64,000 nucleotides of DNA from Actinomycetota bacterium (GTDB lineage Bacteria > Actinomycetota > Actinomycetes > Actinomycetales > Dermatophilaceae). Every line of letters starts with the position of its first letter. Position 1 is the first letter of the stretch. A model generated the notes under the pieces. It searched no databases. It was given only the letters and a program-made list of their open reading frames with translations, and had not been told where the DNA came from. Shown piece after piece: positions 40,266 through 48,388 of this stretch. The stretch is from NCBI GenBank assembly GCA_020161815.1, contig JAIUOP010000014.1:17128-81127 (forward strand), written 5' to 3'. Both the position numbers and the translations under genes were made by a program.

Positions 40266-41448
40266 CCTCGTCCTCCTCGTCCGGGTCCTCGAGCTCGTCC
40301 TCGACGTCGTCCAGCTCGTCGACGGCGGACCCCGCGTGCGTGCCCATGCCCGATCGCGGGCCGCCGCCGCGGCCCGGACCGGGACCAGCCCCGAGGCCGA
40401 GGATCGGCCGGAGCAGTCGGGCCAGCTCGTAGCCGTCGGCCCCCCGCACGACAGGCATCGGCAGGTCCTCGGTCGGTGCCGGGACGAGGTCGTCGTTGGC
40501 CACGGGGAGTCCGTGGGAGAGGACCTGCTCGCCGGTGCTGAGCTGACGGATCGCGATCGCCTTGACCTGGTGGGGACGGGCTGCGGCGAACTCGGCATAC
40601 AGCTTCGGGTCGTGCTGGCCGTCGTCACCGACGAGGATCCACGCCACCTGCGGGAACTCCCGCGCGAGCCGGTGCAGGCTGCTGCGCTTGTGCTGCTGCC
40701 CCGAGCGGAACCAGCCGGTGTTGGTCGGGCCCCAGTCGGTGAGCAGCATCGGGCCGGAGGGGAAGCCGTGGCGGCGCAGGAAGCGAGCCAGGTTGGGCGC
40801 GATGTTCCAGGAGCCGGTGGAGAGGTAGAGAACCGGCAGCCCCGGGTGCTGGGCGCGGATCTCGCGATAGAGCGTGGCCATGCCGGGGACGGCCCGTCGC
40901 GTGCCCTCCTCCCGGACGAAGGTGTTCCACGCGGCGACGAGGGGGCGCGGCAGCGAGGTGGACAGCACCGTGTCGTCGATGTCGCTGATGATCCCCAGGC
41001 GCTGCGTCGCGCCGATGATGACGACCTCGGCGGCCACGTCGTCGGCATCGGGCGAGGACAGTAGGACGCTGTGCACGCCCGGGGGCAGTCCGGGGCTGCG
41101 CACGGTGAGGTCGATCAGCCCGCTGTCGTCGGTGCGGGTGTCGAGCACCCGGTCCCCGATCGTCACGCTCACCGGGACCCGCATCGCCGGAGCGCCGATG
41201 AAGTCACGCCACCAGCGCTTCTCCGCCTCGAGGTCCCGAAGGGTCGGGCCACCCCTGCGCGGCGGCTCGTCGGTGCCATTGCGCCCATGGCGATCCATGA
41301 CGACCCGACCGAGGACTCGCACGAATCCGGCCGAGCCGTAGCCTTGGTGCGCAATGATCCGCGTGCCCCACCCGCGCTCGCGCAACCGGCCCGAGACCCG
41401 CCGGCTCCACGCGTCGTGCACCAGGGCGGCGACGTGCGGTCGGGACAT
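40258..41448 (-). CDS. APP1-like phosphatase domain protein (DUF2183)
   Basis: A 396-residue protein. GIISDIDDTVLSTSL is the DxDxT HAD-type motif, LPVLYLSTGSWNIAPNLARFL and PMLLTDWGP follow, and VGDDGQHDPKLYAEF is the second acidic pair. These proteins (APP1 domain) are probably phosphatases of phosphatidate-like substrates. An N-terminal beta-rich region precedes the phosphatase domain, and the C-terminus is Gly/Arg- then Asp/Glu-rich. ATG at 41448 has TAGGCT 6 nt upstream. Confidence 0.85.
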   Translation of the reverse strand: MSRPHVAALVHDAWSRRVSGRLRERGWGTRIIAHQGYGSAGFVRVLGRVVMDRHGRNGTDEPPRRGGPTLRDLEAEKRWWRDFIGAPAMRVPVSVTIGDRVLDTRTDDSGLIDLTVRSPGLPPGVHSVLLSSPDADDVAAEVVIIGATQRLGIISDIDDTVLSTSLPRPLVAAWNTFVREEGTRRAVPGMATLYREIRAQHPGLPVLYLSTGSWNIAPNLARFLRRHGFPSGPMLLTDWGPTNTGWFRSGQQHKRSSLHRLAREFPQVAWILVGDDGQHDPKLYAEFAAARPHQVKAIAIRQLSTGEQVLSHGLPVANDDLVPAPTEDLPMPVVRGADGYELARLLRPILGLGAGPGPGRGGGPRSGMGTHAGSAVDELDDVEDELEDPDEEDEDA

Positions 41449-41454
41449 GACAAG

Positions 41455-41460
41455 AGCCTA
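41455..41460 (-). promoter_or_regulatory. Leaderless -10 (TAGGCT) of the DUF2183 gene
   Basis: TAGGCT on the minus strand is 6 nt before the ATG. The divergent P-loop gene starts only 28 bp away (41477). Confidence 0.55.
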
Positions 41461-41476
41461 GGGGACACTGGAGCAC

Positions 41477-42715
41477 ATGGTCGGGGCGCTCGCAGGAGCC
41501 GAGCCGGTGGCGGCCGAGGTCGACGACTTCGTCCTCGGCATCCTCGGACTGCGCTGGCACGTGCGGCTCATCGGGGTCCCGGCACCGGTCGCCCAGAGCC
41601 TGCGCCACCTGTGGCAACGGGCGATCGTCCTCGGTGAGCGCGCGCCGTCGGCGTCGGGTCACGACGAGGAACCACGGGACTACCTCATCGCCCCGACCGA
41701 CGCCGTCCTCGAGGAGGCCGGACTCACCATCGACGAGCGCTGCCTCATCGGGACCGACGCCCAGGCCGCCCCCTACACCGTGTCGCGAGCCCTCACGCTG
41801 GCCTCGATCCTGCGCCGCCGGGGCGAGGCGCTCATGCTCCACGCCGTGGGGGTCTGTGGCCCCGACGGGCGCACCGTGGCCCTCGTCGCGCCCTCGGGCA
41901 CCGGCAAGACGACCGCGGCCGGCGTCCTGTGCCGCCCCCTGGGCTATGTCACCGACGAGACCGTCGTCATCGAGGCCGACGACCGGATCAGTCCCTATCC
42001 CAAGCCGCTGTCGATCATCACGGACACCGCGCGCCCCCACAGCAAGGACGAGTCGAGCCCCGACGACCTCGGGCTCGGCCCCACGCCGGAAGAGCCGACC
42101 CTGGCCGGGATCGTCGTCATGCGACGCGACCCGGACCTCCAGGAGCCGGAGTTCGAGCTGGTCCCGCTCGTCGAGGCCCTGCTCGCGACGATCCCGGAGA
42201 CCTCCGCCCTGCCGGCGCTCCCGGACCCCCTGGCGCGGCTGTCCCGCGCCCTGTGCACTGGAGGTGGACCCTTCGCCCTCCGGTATGCCGAGATCACCGA
42301 CTGCGTGGACCTCGTGGACTCCCTGACCCGCCCCGACGCGGAGCGCGAAGCCACGTCACCGGAGTGGGAGCACCACCCCAAGTCGGTCCGAGAGCTGCCC
42401 GAGGCGCCGACCCACGTCGTGACCTGGGAGTCCGTCCTCACCCGGTGCGGCTGGGACGACGCCGTGACGAGCGAGGGCGAGACCGTCATCCTCCACGACT
42501 ACGTCCCGAGTCGGCTCTCCCGGCTCGGGACCAACCTGTGGCTGCGCGCGGACGAGCCGACGCCCGTCGCCACACTCCACGACGCGATCGCCGCGGACAT
42601 GGGCGAGCACCCGCGCTCGCAGGCCCTCGTCCTCGAGGGACTCCAGGTGCTCGTCGACGCCGGCGTGCTCCGCATCGTCGCCGTCCTCGACCGCGACGTC
42701 ACGGCGGACGCGTGA
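41477..42715 (+). CDS. P-loop ATPase/HPr-kinase-like protein
   Basis: A 412-residue protein with LHAVGVCGPDGRTVALVAPSGTGKTTAAG (Walker A) in the middle, then YVTDETVVIEADDRISPYPKPLSI, as in HPr-kinase-like domains of peptide maturation and PqqD-associated proteins. The C-terminal ~70 residues (WLRADEPTPVATLHDAIAADM, LVLEGLQVLVDAGVL) look like a PqqD-type winged helix. It is coupled by GTGA overlap to the DNA ligase. The role is unknown. ATG at 41477 has GACACT 7 nt upstream and a GGAG at 41470. Confidence 0.7.
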   Translation: MVGALAGAEPVAAEVDDFVLGILGLRWHVRLIGVPAPVAQSLRHLWQRAIVLGERAPSASGHDEEPRDYLIAPTDAVLEEAGLTIDERCLIGTDAQAAPYTVSRALTLASILRRRGEALMLHAVGVCGPDGRTVALVAPSGTGKTTAAGVLCRPLGYVTDETVVIEADDRISPYPKPLSIITDTARPHSKDESSPDDLGLGPTPEEPTLAGIVVMRRDPDLQEPEFELVPLVEALLATIPETSALPALPDPLARLSRALCTGGGPFALRYAEITDCVDLVDSLTRPDAEREATSPEWEHHPKSVRELPEAPTHVVTWESVLTRCGWDDAVTSEGETVILHDYVPSRLSRLGTNLWLRADEPTPVATLHDAIAADMGEHPRSQALVLEGLQVLVDAGVLRIVAVLDRDVTADA

Positions 42716-44256
42716 ACGACGTGGCCGAGGTGGTGCCCGGGCCGCTGGCCCTCAGCGAGGTGGCCGCGACCCTGCGCGAGCTGCGGGCCACGTCCGCGCG
42801 ACGCGGCAAGGTCCAGGCACTCGCGGCCCTCCTGCGCCGGACCTCGCCGGAGGAGGTCGAGGCCCTCGTCGGACTCCTCCTGGGACGCCCCCGCCAGGGG
42901 CGGATCGGCCTGGGCTGGCGCACCATGGGCGCGGCCCGCGAGGCTGCGCCGGCCGCCACGGACGCCACCCTCACGGTCGCCGAGGTCGACGACACCCTCG
43001 ATAGCATCGCCGGCCTCTCGGGCGCCGGGTCGAGCACGGCCCGGGCCGGCCTGGTCGCCGCGGTCCTCGGACGGGCCACCGAGGAGGAGCGTGACCTCAT
43101 CACCGGCGCCGTCCTCGGCGACGTCCGGACCGGCGCCCTCGACGGGGTGCTCACCGACGCCCTCGCCAGCGCCGTCGACCTCCCGGCGGCCCACGTGCGG
43201 CGCGCCGTCATGCTCACCGGCGACCTCGGCCGCACGGCAGCCATGGCGCTGCGCGACCCGGCCTCCCTGGCCGCGGTCAACCTGACCGTCGGCGTCCCGG
43301 TGCAGCCCATGCTCGCCTCGACCGCCGCCGACGTCACCGAGGCCCTGGCCATCACCGGGCCGGCCTCGGTGGAGCACAAGCTCGATGGCGCCCGGATCCA
43401 GGTGCACCGCAACCGTGCCGACGTCCGCGTCTTCACCCGCAGTCTGGCCGACATCACCGGTCGGATGCCCGAGATCGTCACCTTCGCCCTCGGGCTCGAC
43501 GCCGACGGCTTCATCCTCGACGGCGAGACCCTGCTCCTCGACGAGGGCGGGACGCCGCGGCCATTCCAGGAGACGATGAGCCGCTTCGGTCGCCAGGACG
43601 AGAGGACCGACGTCCTGGCCCCGCGCTTCTTCGACCTGCTCGCGCTCGACGGGGTCGATGTCACCGACCGGCCGCTCACCGAGCGCCGCGAGCTGCTGCG
43701 CGCCCTCGTGGGCTCGGCGCACGTCATCGCCGGCACGGTCACCGAGGACGCCACCGAGGCCGCGCAGGTCCTCGAGGACGCCCTCGCCGCCGGGCACGAA
43801 GGTGTCCTCGTCAAGGGCGTGGACTCGACCTACGCCGCGGGACGCCGGGGCAAGGCCTGGGTCAAGGTCAAGCCGGTCCACACCTACGACCTCGTCGTCC
43901 TCGCCGCCGAGTGGGGCTACGGCCGACGCACCGGCTGGCTCTCCAACCTCCACCTCGGCGCGCGCGACCCCGACGGCGGGTTCGTCATGGTGGGCAAGAC
44001 CTTCAAGGGGCTCACCGACGAGCTCCTCCGCTGGCAGACCCAGACCTTCCTCTCGTATGCCGTCCGCGAGACTCCCGGCGTGGTGTGGCTGCGGCCGGAG
44101 ATCGTCGTCGAGATCGCTGTGGACGGGGTGCAGCGCTCGTCGCGCTACCCGGGGGGCGTGGCGCTGCGCTTCGCCCGCGTCAAGGGCTACCGGCCGGACA
44201 AGGCCGCGAGCGAAGCCGACACGATCGAGACAATTCGAGCCCTGCTCCGCGAGTGA
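42712..44256 (+). CDS. ATP-dependent DNA ligase (archaeal/LigB type)
   Basis: A 514-residue ligase that seals DNA nicks with ATP. The adenylation motif I is SVEHKLDGARIQVHR with the active Lys, motif III is DADGFILDGETLLLD, motif IV EGVLVKGVDSTY, motif V KAWVKVKPVH. The N-terminal ~200-residue helical DNA-binding domain and the C-terminal OB-fold (PEIVVEIAVDGVQRS) are present. GTG at 42712 overlaps the previous stop (GTGA). Complete and apparently functional; actinobacteria use LigA for replication and such enzymes for repair. Confidence 0.95.
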   Translation: MNDVAEVVPGPLALSEVAATLRELRATSARRGKVQALAALLRRTSPEEVEALVGLLLGRPRQGRIGLGWRTMGAAREAAPAATDATLTVAEVDDTLDSIAGLSGAGSSTARAGLVAAVLGRATEEERDLITGAVLGDVRTGALDGVLTDALASAVDLPAAHVRRAVMLTGDLGRTAAMALRDPASLAAVNLTVGVPVQPMLASTAADVTEALAITGPASVEHKLDGARIQVHRNRADVRVFTRSLADITGRMPEIVTFALGLDADGFILDGETLLLDEGGTPRPFQETMSRFGRQDERTDVLAPRFFDLLALDGVDVTDRPLTERRELLRALVGSAHVIAGTVTEDATEAAQVLEDALAAGHEGVLVKGVDSTYAAGRRGKAWVKVKPVHTYDLVVLAAEWGYGRRTGWLSNLHLGARDPDGGFVMVGKTFKGLTDELLRWQTQTFLSYAVRETPGVVWLRPEIVVEIAVDGVQRSSRYPGGVALRFARVKGYRPDKAASEADTIETIRALLRE

Positions 44257-44302
44257 CGCACCCCTCGCTGCCGTGCGCCCTGCCCGACTCCTGCCTCCAC
44301 GA

Positions 44303-44364
44303 GTCGAGTGGGCACTCGTTGTCGCCCTGACACCCGCTGAAGCGACAACAGGTGCCCACTCGAC
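44303..44364. repeat. Long imperfect hairpin after the DNA ligase
   Basis: Arms at 44303-44325 and 44342-44364 pair over 13 + 8 bp (GTCGAGTGGGCAC / GTGCCCACTCGAC, and GTTGTCGC / GCGACAAC) with a 2-bp mismatch and a 16-nt loop. It can serve as terminator between convergent genes, but its length and sequence also suggest a dispersed palindromic repeat. Confidence 0.6.
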
Positions 44365-44393
44365 TGCAGAACGGGGCGGCGGGGAGTCGCTCA

Positions 44394-44482
44394 GGGGCAG
44401 ACAGGCAGGGGCAGACAGGCGGGGGCAGCGGGTCAGGGCCAGACGGTCAGAGACAGCGGCGCAGGGCCAGGCGGTCAGGGGC
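44394..44482. repeat. Degenerate GGGGCAGACAGGC tandem repeats
   Basis: GGGGCAGACAGGC(A/G) appears twice in tandem at 44394-44421, then decays into GGGCAG, CAGGGCCAGACGGTCAG and CAGGCGGTCAGGGGCAG into the 3' end of the MazG gene at 44475. The reason for the repetition is unknown. Confidence 0.55.
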
Positions 44483-44774
44483 AGTGGCAGGGGATGCCGG
44501 CGCAGCGCGGGCAGCCCGCGGCATACCGCTGGACCGCCTCGGTGAGGTCGATGTCCAGCTGGTTCGCGAGCGAGGCCACCCACGCCAACACGTCCCCGAA
44601 CTCGTGCACCTGCTCCGCCCGCGTCCCCTTGCGCACCGCCTGCGCCAGCTCCCCGACCTCCTCGGCGATCCAGGCCACCGTCGAGGGCACGCCGCGTGCC
44701 GCGTCGCGGGCGCCGAAGGTCGCCTCGATGACCGCCTGCAGCTCGGCGATCGAGTGCACCGGGCGCCCTGTCAT
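44475..44774 (-). CDS. MazG-like nucleotide pyrophosphohydrolase
   Basis: A 99-residue protein: STVAWIAEEVGELAQAVRKG (EExxE-type metal site) and HEFGDVLAWVASLANQLDIDL (ExxD) define the all-alpha NTP pyrophosphatase fold. The C-terminus CPRCAGIPCHCP is Cys-rich and could bind zinc. It may remove damaged or excess nucleoside triphosphates. ATG at 44774 overlaps the upstream TRIC-like gene by 4 nt (ATGA). Confidence 0.85.
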   Translation of the reverse strand: MTGRPVHSIAELQAVIEATFGARDAARGVPSTVAWIAEEVGELAQAVRKGTRAEQVHEFGDVLAWVASLANQLDIDLTEAVQRYAAGCPRCAGIPCHCP

Positions 44775-45499
44775 GACACGGGCCGATCCGCTGCCGGGTC
44801 GAGGCCCACGTCGGCGCCCACGTCGGGAGTCCGCGAGCTCCACGGGAGGCGCGGCAACGGCATACGGACGCGGAGGTCGGTCGGGTCCGGCAGCGACCAC
44901 CCCCAGCGACGGGAAGCGAGCGCCACGACGGCGGCGACGACGATCGAGCCCCCCATCCCCAGCGTCGGCGCGCCGACACTGAACGCCACCGCCATGACGA
45001 CGCTCGCGAGCAGCGCGACCGTGGCATAGAGGGTGCCGGGATAGAACACCTTGGGCACCTCGCGCACCACGACGTCGCGGATCATGCCGCCGCCGACCGC
45101 GGTGACGATGCCGAGGAAGATCGCCGAGAGCCAGGGCAGGCCCAGGGACAGGGCCTTCGACGTGCCGGTGGCCGACCAGGCGCCGAGGGCGAGGGCATCG
45201 GCGACGAGCAGGCCGCGGCGGGCGTACTTGCCGCGCAGGTCCACGGTGAAGGCGATGAGCGCGCCGATGAGAGCCGTCGAGAGGTAGGCGAGGTTGGTAA
45301 GCGCGACGGGCGGCCCGTTCTGGAGGAGGGTGTCGCGCAGGACACCGCCGCCGAGGCCGGAGAGCACGGCGAGGACGACGAAGCCGACCGGGTCGAACTT
45401 CAACTGCCGCGCGAGCACCCCGCCGAGCACGCCATTGGCCAGCACCCCACCGAGGTCCACCGCCGAGTACAGCGCGCTGGGATCGAAGGGCTCGGCCAT
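44771..45499 (-). CDS. UPF0126/TRIC-like membrane channel protein
   Basis: A 242-residue membrane protein with two internal repeats of the TRIC type: AVLSGLGGGVLRDTLLQNGPP and GIVTAVGGGMIRDVVVREVPKVF both carry the GGGxxRD signature. About seven helices. Bacterial homologues behave as trimeric cation channels. ATG at 45499 has TAGGAT 7 nt upstream. MazG follows with overlap. Confidence 0.88.
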   Translation of the reverse strand: MAEPFDPSALYSAVDLGGVLANGVLGGVLARQLKFDPVGFVVLAVLSGLGGGVLRDTLLQNGPPVALTNLAYLSTALIGALIAFTVDLRGKYARRGLLVADALALGAWSATGTSKALSLGLPWLSAIFLGIVTAVGGGMIRDVVVREVPKVFYPGTLYATVALLASVVMAVAFSVGAPTLGMGGSIVVAAVVALASRRWGWSLPDPTDLRVRMPLPRLPWSSRTPDVGADVGLDPAADRPVS

Positions 45500-45506
45500 G
45501 GCCGGA

Positions 45507-45512
45507 ATCCTA
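45507..45512 (-). promoter_or_regulatory. Leaderless -10 (TAGGAT) of the TRIC-like gene
   Basis: TAGGAT on the minus strand lies 7 nt before the ATG. Confidence 0.55.
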
Positions 45513-45566
45513 GGTGCCCCGTCACATCTGCCGCCCTCGTCGGCGTCGGCGTGCGAAACTCCCGGC

Positions 45567-46496
45567 ATGCAGCACTCCACCCTGGCGGTCCGCGCCACCG
45601 ACGGCACCCCGATCCACGTCAACCGATGGCTGCCCGAGGGCTCGCCCCGCGCGGCGGTCCAGGTCGCCCACGGCATGGCCGAGCACTCCGACCGCTACGG
45701 CCGCTTCGCCGAGGCGCTCACCGCCGCCGGCTTCGCCGTGTATGCCGGTGACCACCGCGGTCACAAGGGCACCGCCTCGACCCATGACGAGGAGGGCTAC
45801 TTCGCCGACAAGGACGGCTGGGCCACCGCGGTCGGCGACCTCGTGAGCATCACCGAGACCATCCGGGCCGAGCAGCCGGGGCTGCCCGTCGTGCTCTTCG
45901 GGCACAGCATGGGCTCCTTCCTCTCCCGTGCGTATGCCGCGGAGCCGGCCGGGCGTGAGCTCGCCGGTCTCGTGTTGTCGGGGACGGCCGGGGACCCAGG
46001 CGCTCTCGGTGCCGTCGGTGGGGTCATCGCCTCGCTGCAGGGCCGGATCCGTGGCCGCCGGCACCGCTCGGGCCTGATGAACACGCTGTCCTTCGGGCAG
46101 TACAACGCGGCGTTCAAGCCCAACCGCACCGAGTTCGACTGGCTGTCGCGGGACCCCGCCGAGGTGGACAAGTACATCGCCGACGAGTGGTGCGGCAATG
46201 TCTTCACCGCCGGGTTCTATGCCGACCTGCTCGGGGGGCTGCGCGCGATCAACAGCGATGCCCTCGTGGCCAAGGTGCCGCACGACCTGCCGATCCTCGT
46301 CCTCTCGGGCGACCAGGACCCGGTCGGCGACAACGGCAAGGGCCCGACGGCGGTGGCCGAGCAGTACCGCAGGGCCGGGGTCACCGACGTGACGTTGACC
46401 CTCTATCCGGGTGGGCGCCACGAGATGCTCAACGAGACCAACCGCGACGAGGTCACGACCGACATCGTCGAGTGGATCGACCGCCTGCTCGACTGA
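45567..46496 (+). CDS. Alpha/beta hydrolase, monoacylglycerol-lipase-like (Hydrolase_4)
   Basis: A 309-residue serine hydrolase. HGMAEHSDRYGRFAEAL is the oxyanion/HG region, VVLFGHSMGSFLSRAYA holds the nucleophile Ser, VLSGDQDPVGDNGKG the Asp, and PGGRHEMLNETNRDEV the His. It resembles lysophospholipase/monoglyceride lipase. ATG at 45567 has GAAACT 6 nt upstream. Confidence 0.88.
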   Translation: MQHSTLAVRATDGTPIHVNRWLPEGSPRAAVQVAHGMAEHSDRYGRFAEALTAAGFAVYAGDHRGHKGTASTHDEEGYFADKDGWATAVGDLVSITETIRAEQPGLPVVLFGHSMGSFLSRAYAAEPAGRELAGLVLSGTAGDPGALGAVGGVIASLQGRIRGRRHRSGLMNTLSFGQYNAAFKPNRTEFDWLSRDPAEVDKYIADEWCGNVFTAGFYADLLGGLRAINSDALVAKVPHDLPILVLSGDQDPVGDNGKGPTAVAEQYRRAGVTDVTLTLYPGGRHEMLNETNRDEVTTDIVEWIDRLLD

Positions 46497-46551
46497 GCGG
46501 AGCTCGTCCGCGGCGCGGGCCCGGGCGCGCGTACGTGCGGCCCCGCGCGGG

Positions 46552-47133
46552 TCACTGCTCCTCGTGGGTCTCCGGGTCACCGTCGAAGAGGCGGCCGTCC
46601 GGGCGCCCGAGGGCGGTGATCGCCGCCACCTCGTCCGCGGTCAGCGCGACGTCGAAGATGTCGAGATTGGCGCGCTGCCGCTCGACCTGGCTCGACTTGG
46701 GCAGCGGCAGGACCCCCCGCTCGACGTGCCAGCGCAGCACGACCTGGGTGGCGCTGACCCCGTGGGCCTGCGCGGCCGCGTCGATCGGGCCACCGGTCAG
46801 GGACTCCATCCGCGCGAGCGGGCTCCACGCCTGGGTGCGGATGCCGAGCTCCTCGTGGACGGCGAGCATCTCCTCCTGCGGGAAGGAGGGGTGCAGCTCG
46901 ATCTGGTTGATGCTCGGCGTGACACCGGTGGCCGCGATGACCTCGCGCAGGTGGCGCTCGGTGTAGTTGGAGGTCCCGATCGAGCGGACCAGGCCGCGCT
47001 CGCGGCACTCGACGAGGGCTTCGAAGACCTCGACATAGCGGCCGACGCTCGGGTTGGGCCAGTGCACGAGGACCAGGTCGAGCACGTCGAGCTTCATCCG
47101 CCGCAGGCTGTCCTCGACGCTCTGGATCGCCAT
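46552..47133 (-). pseudogene. 5'-truncated aldo/keto reductase
   Basis: The readable 193 residues begin near SVEDSLRRMKLDVLDLVLVHWP and run to the C-terminus (VLPLPKSSQVERQRANLDIFD). A full enzyme has about 270 residues; the N-terminal beta-strands with the catalytic Asp, Tyr and Lys are absent, and no promoter precedes ATG 47133. Sequence upstream switches to the divergent SRPBCC gene. The protein, if made, could not be catalytic. Confidence 0.75.
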
Positions 47134-47238
47134 GCTCCCGAGCCTGGGCCCGAGGCAACCGGCCACGCGAAGGTGAGCGGACGGCATACGCTTGCTCGTC
47201 ACTCGACCCGCGGGTGGCCACCATCCCGAAGGACGCCC

Positions 47239-47676
47239 GTGCCCCAGTTCAGCCACACCGAGATCGTCCACGCCGAGCCGGAGCGGGTGTTCGCGGTGCT
47301 CGACCACGTCGAGGTCACGCCGTCCTGGCTCGCGCGCTGCACCAAGCTCGACCGGCTCACCCCCGGGCCGACGCGCGTGGGGACGAAACTGACCTATCAC
47401 TACAAGGACGGCGGCCGGGTCGGCCAGATGGCCGGCCAGGTGGTGGCGCGCGAGGAGAACCGACGCCTCACGAACGCCTTCACCGACAGGATGATGGACG
47501 TCACCGTCGACTTCGCCCTCGCGCCGGGCGAGCAGGCCGACACCACCCGCCTGACGCACACGATCACCATCACGCCCAAGGGCTTCGGCAAGGTGTTCAC
47601 GCCGATGATCAAGCGCCAGCTGCCCGGCCAGACCACCGGCGCGATGGCCGCCCTCAAGCGGTTGCTCGAGGACTGA
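47239..47676 (+). CDS. SRPBCC (START-like) family protein
   Basis: A 145-residue single-domain protein of the polyketide-cyclase/START fold: QFSHTEIVHAEPERVFAVLDHVEVTPSW start, GTKLTYHYKDGGRVGQMAGQVV, and a C-terminal helix ending LKRLLED. These bind hydrophobic ligands. GTG at 47239 follows GAAGGACGCCC, so it has a leader; a CGGCATAC copy lies at 47182. Confidence 0.8.
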   Translation: MPQFSHTEIVHAEPERVFAVLDHVEVTPSWLARCTKLDRLTPGPTRVGTKLTYHYKDGGRVGQMAGQVVAREENRRLTNAFTDRMMDVTVDFALAPGEQADTTRLTHTITITPKGFGKVFTPMIKRQLPGQTTGAMAALKRLLED

Positions 47677-47679
47677 GGA

Positions 47680-48369
47680 CTACTGCGCGCTTCCGGGATA
47701 GTCGGCGGCGTCGCTCTGCGGCTGCGCGAAGAGGGCACGCGCGAAGGTCGGCACGACGAAGAGCCCCTCGGCCTCGGCGGTCACATTGCCCTCGCGATCG
47801 CGCATCTCGCCGCGCACTGTGGTCTTCCACTCGGAGACCTCGACCACTTCACCGTGGCAGGACAGCGGGCCGAGCGGGGTCGGTCGCCGATAGGTGACAT
47901 TGAGGTATGCCGTGAGCCCGGGTTTGCCGGCCGAGGCCGCCACCGCGCCCAGCACCTGGTCGAGCACCATGGCGACCATGCCGCCGTGGACGTGCCCGGG
48001 GGGTCCCTCGTAGGCCGCGCCGAGCTCGAACTCGGTGTGCGCGTTGTGGTCGGGCTCGCGGCGCAGGCGCAGCGGCGGGGCGATCGGGTTGCGCATGCCC
48101 ACCGCCGGGTTGCCGTGGTCGCGGATGCGGCCGTCGGAGCACTTCTGCAGCCCGAGTGGCCCGTCCGTGGCCCGCTCGGCGAGCCGCGCGGTGAGGGCAT
48201 CGACCTCGGCGGCGACGGCACGCATCTCCTCCGGGTCGACCTCGGTGCGGACGGTCAGGTCGAGGAGGGCACGGACCGACCCCGCCAGGGCGCCTTGGGC
48301 GTCTTCGAGGGACCTGAGCTCCTCCGGGTCCTCGCGGGGGACGCTGACCGGGAAGAAGCTGTCCACCAT
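47680..48369 (-). CDS. PaaI-type hotdog thioesterase
   Basis: A 229-residue protein whose C-terminal half is a hotdog domain: GPPGHVHGGMVAMVLDQVLGA is the PaaI/DUF4442-type acyl-CoA site, and LTAYLNVTYRRPTPLG the next strand. The N-terminal ~80 residues are helical (VRALLDLTVRTEVDPEEMRAV). It likely hydrolyses an acyl-CoA. ATG at 48369 has TAGTCT 7 nt upstream. Its stop lies 3 bp from the convergent SRPBCC stop. Confidence 0.85.
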   Translation of the reverse strand: MVDSFFPVSVPREDPEELRSLEDAQGALAGSVRALLDLTVRTEVDPEEMRAVAAEVDALTARLAERATDGPLGLQKCSDGRIRDHGNPAVGMRNPIAPPLRLRREPDHNAHTEFELGAAYEGPPGHVHGGMVAMVLDQVLGAVAASAGKPGLTAYLNVTYRRPTPLGPLSCHGEVVEVSEWKTTVRGEMRDREGNVTAEAEGLFVVPTFARALFAQPQSDAADYPGSAQ

Positions 48370-48376
48370 GACGTCG

Positions 48377-48382
48377 AGACTA
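48377..48382 (-). promoter_or_regulatory. Leaderless -10 (TAGTCT) of the thioesterase gene
   Basis: TAGTCT on the minus strand lies 7 nt before the ATG, inside the 3' end of the MFS gap. Confidence 0.5.
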
Positions 48383-48388
48383 CGGCGG

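Noticed and set aside
41477..42715. True HPr kinase/phosphorylase of the PTS
   Set aside because: Only the P-loop and surrounding fold resemble it; the family-specific catalytic His and the PTS context are lacking.
42499..45027. 842-codon minus-strand reading frame over the DNA ligase
   Set aside because: Mirror of codon third-position GC; low-complexity composition and full overlap with a conserved gene.
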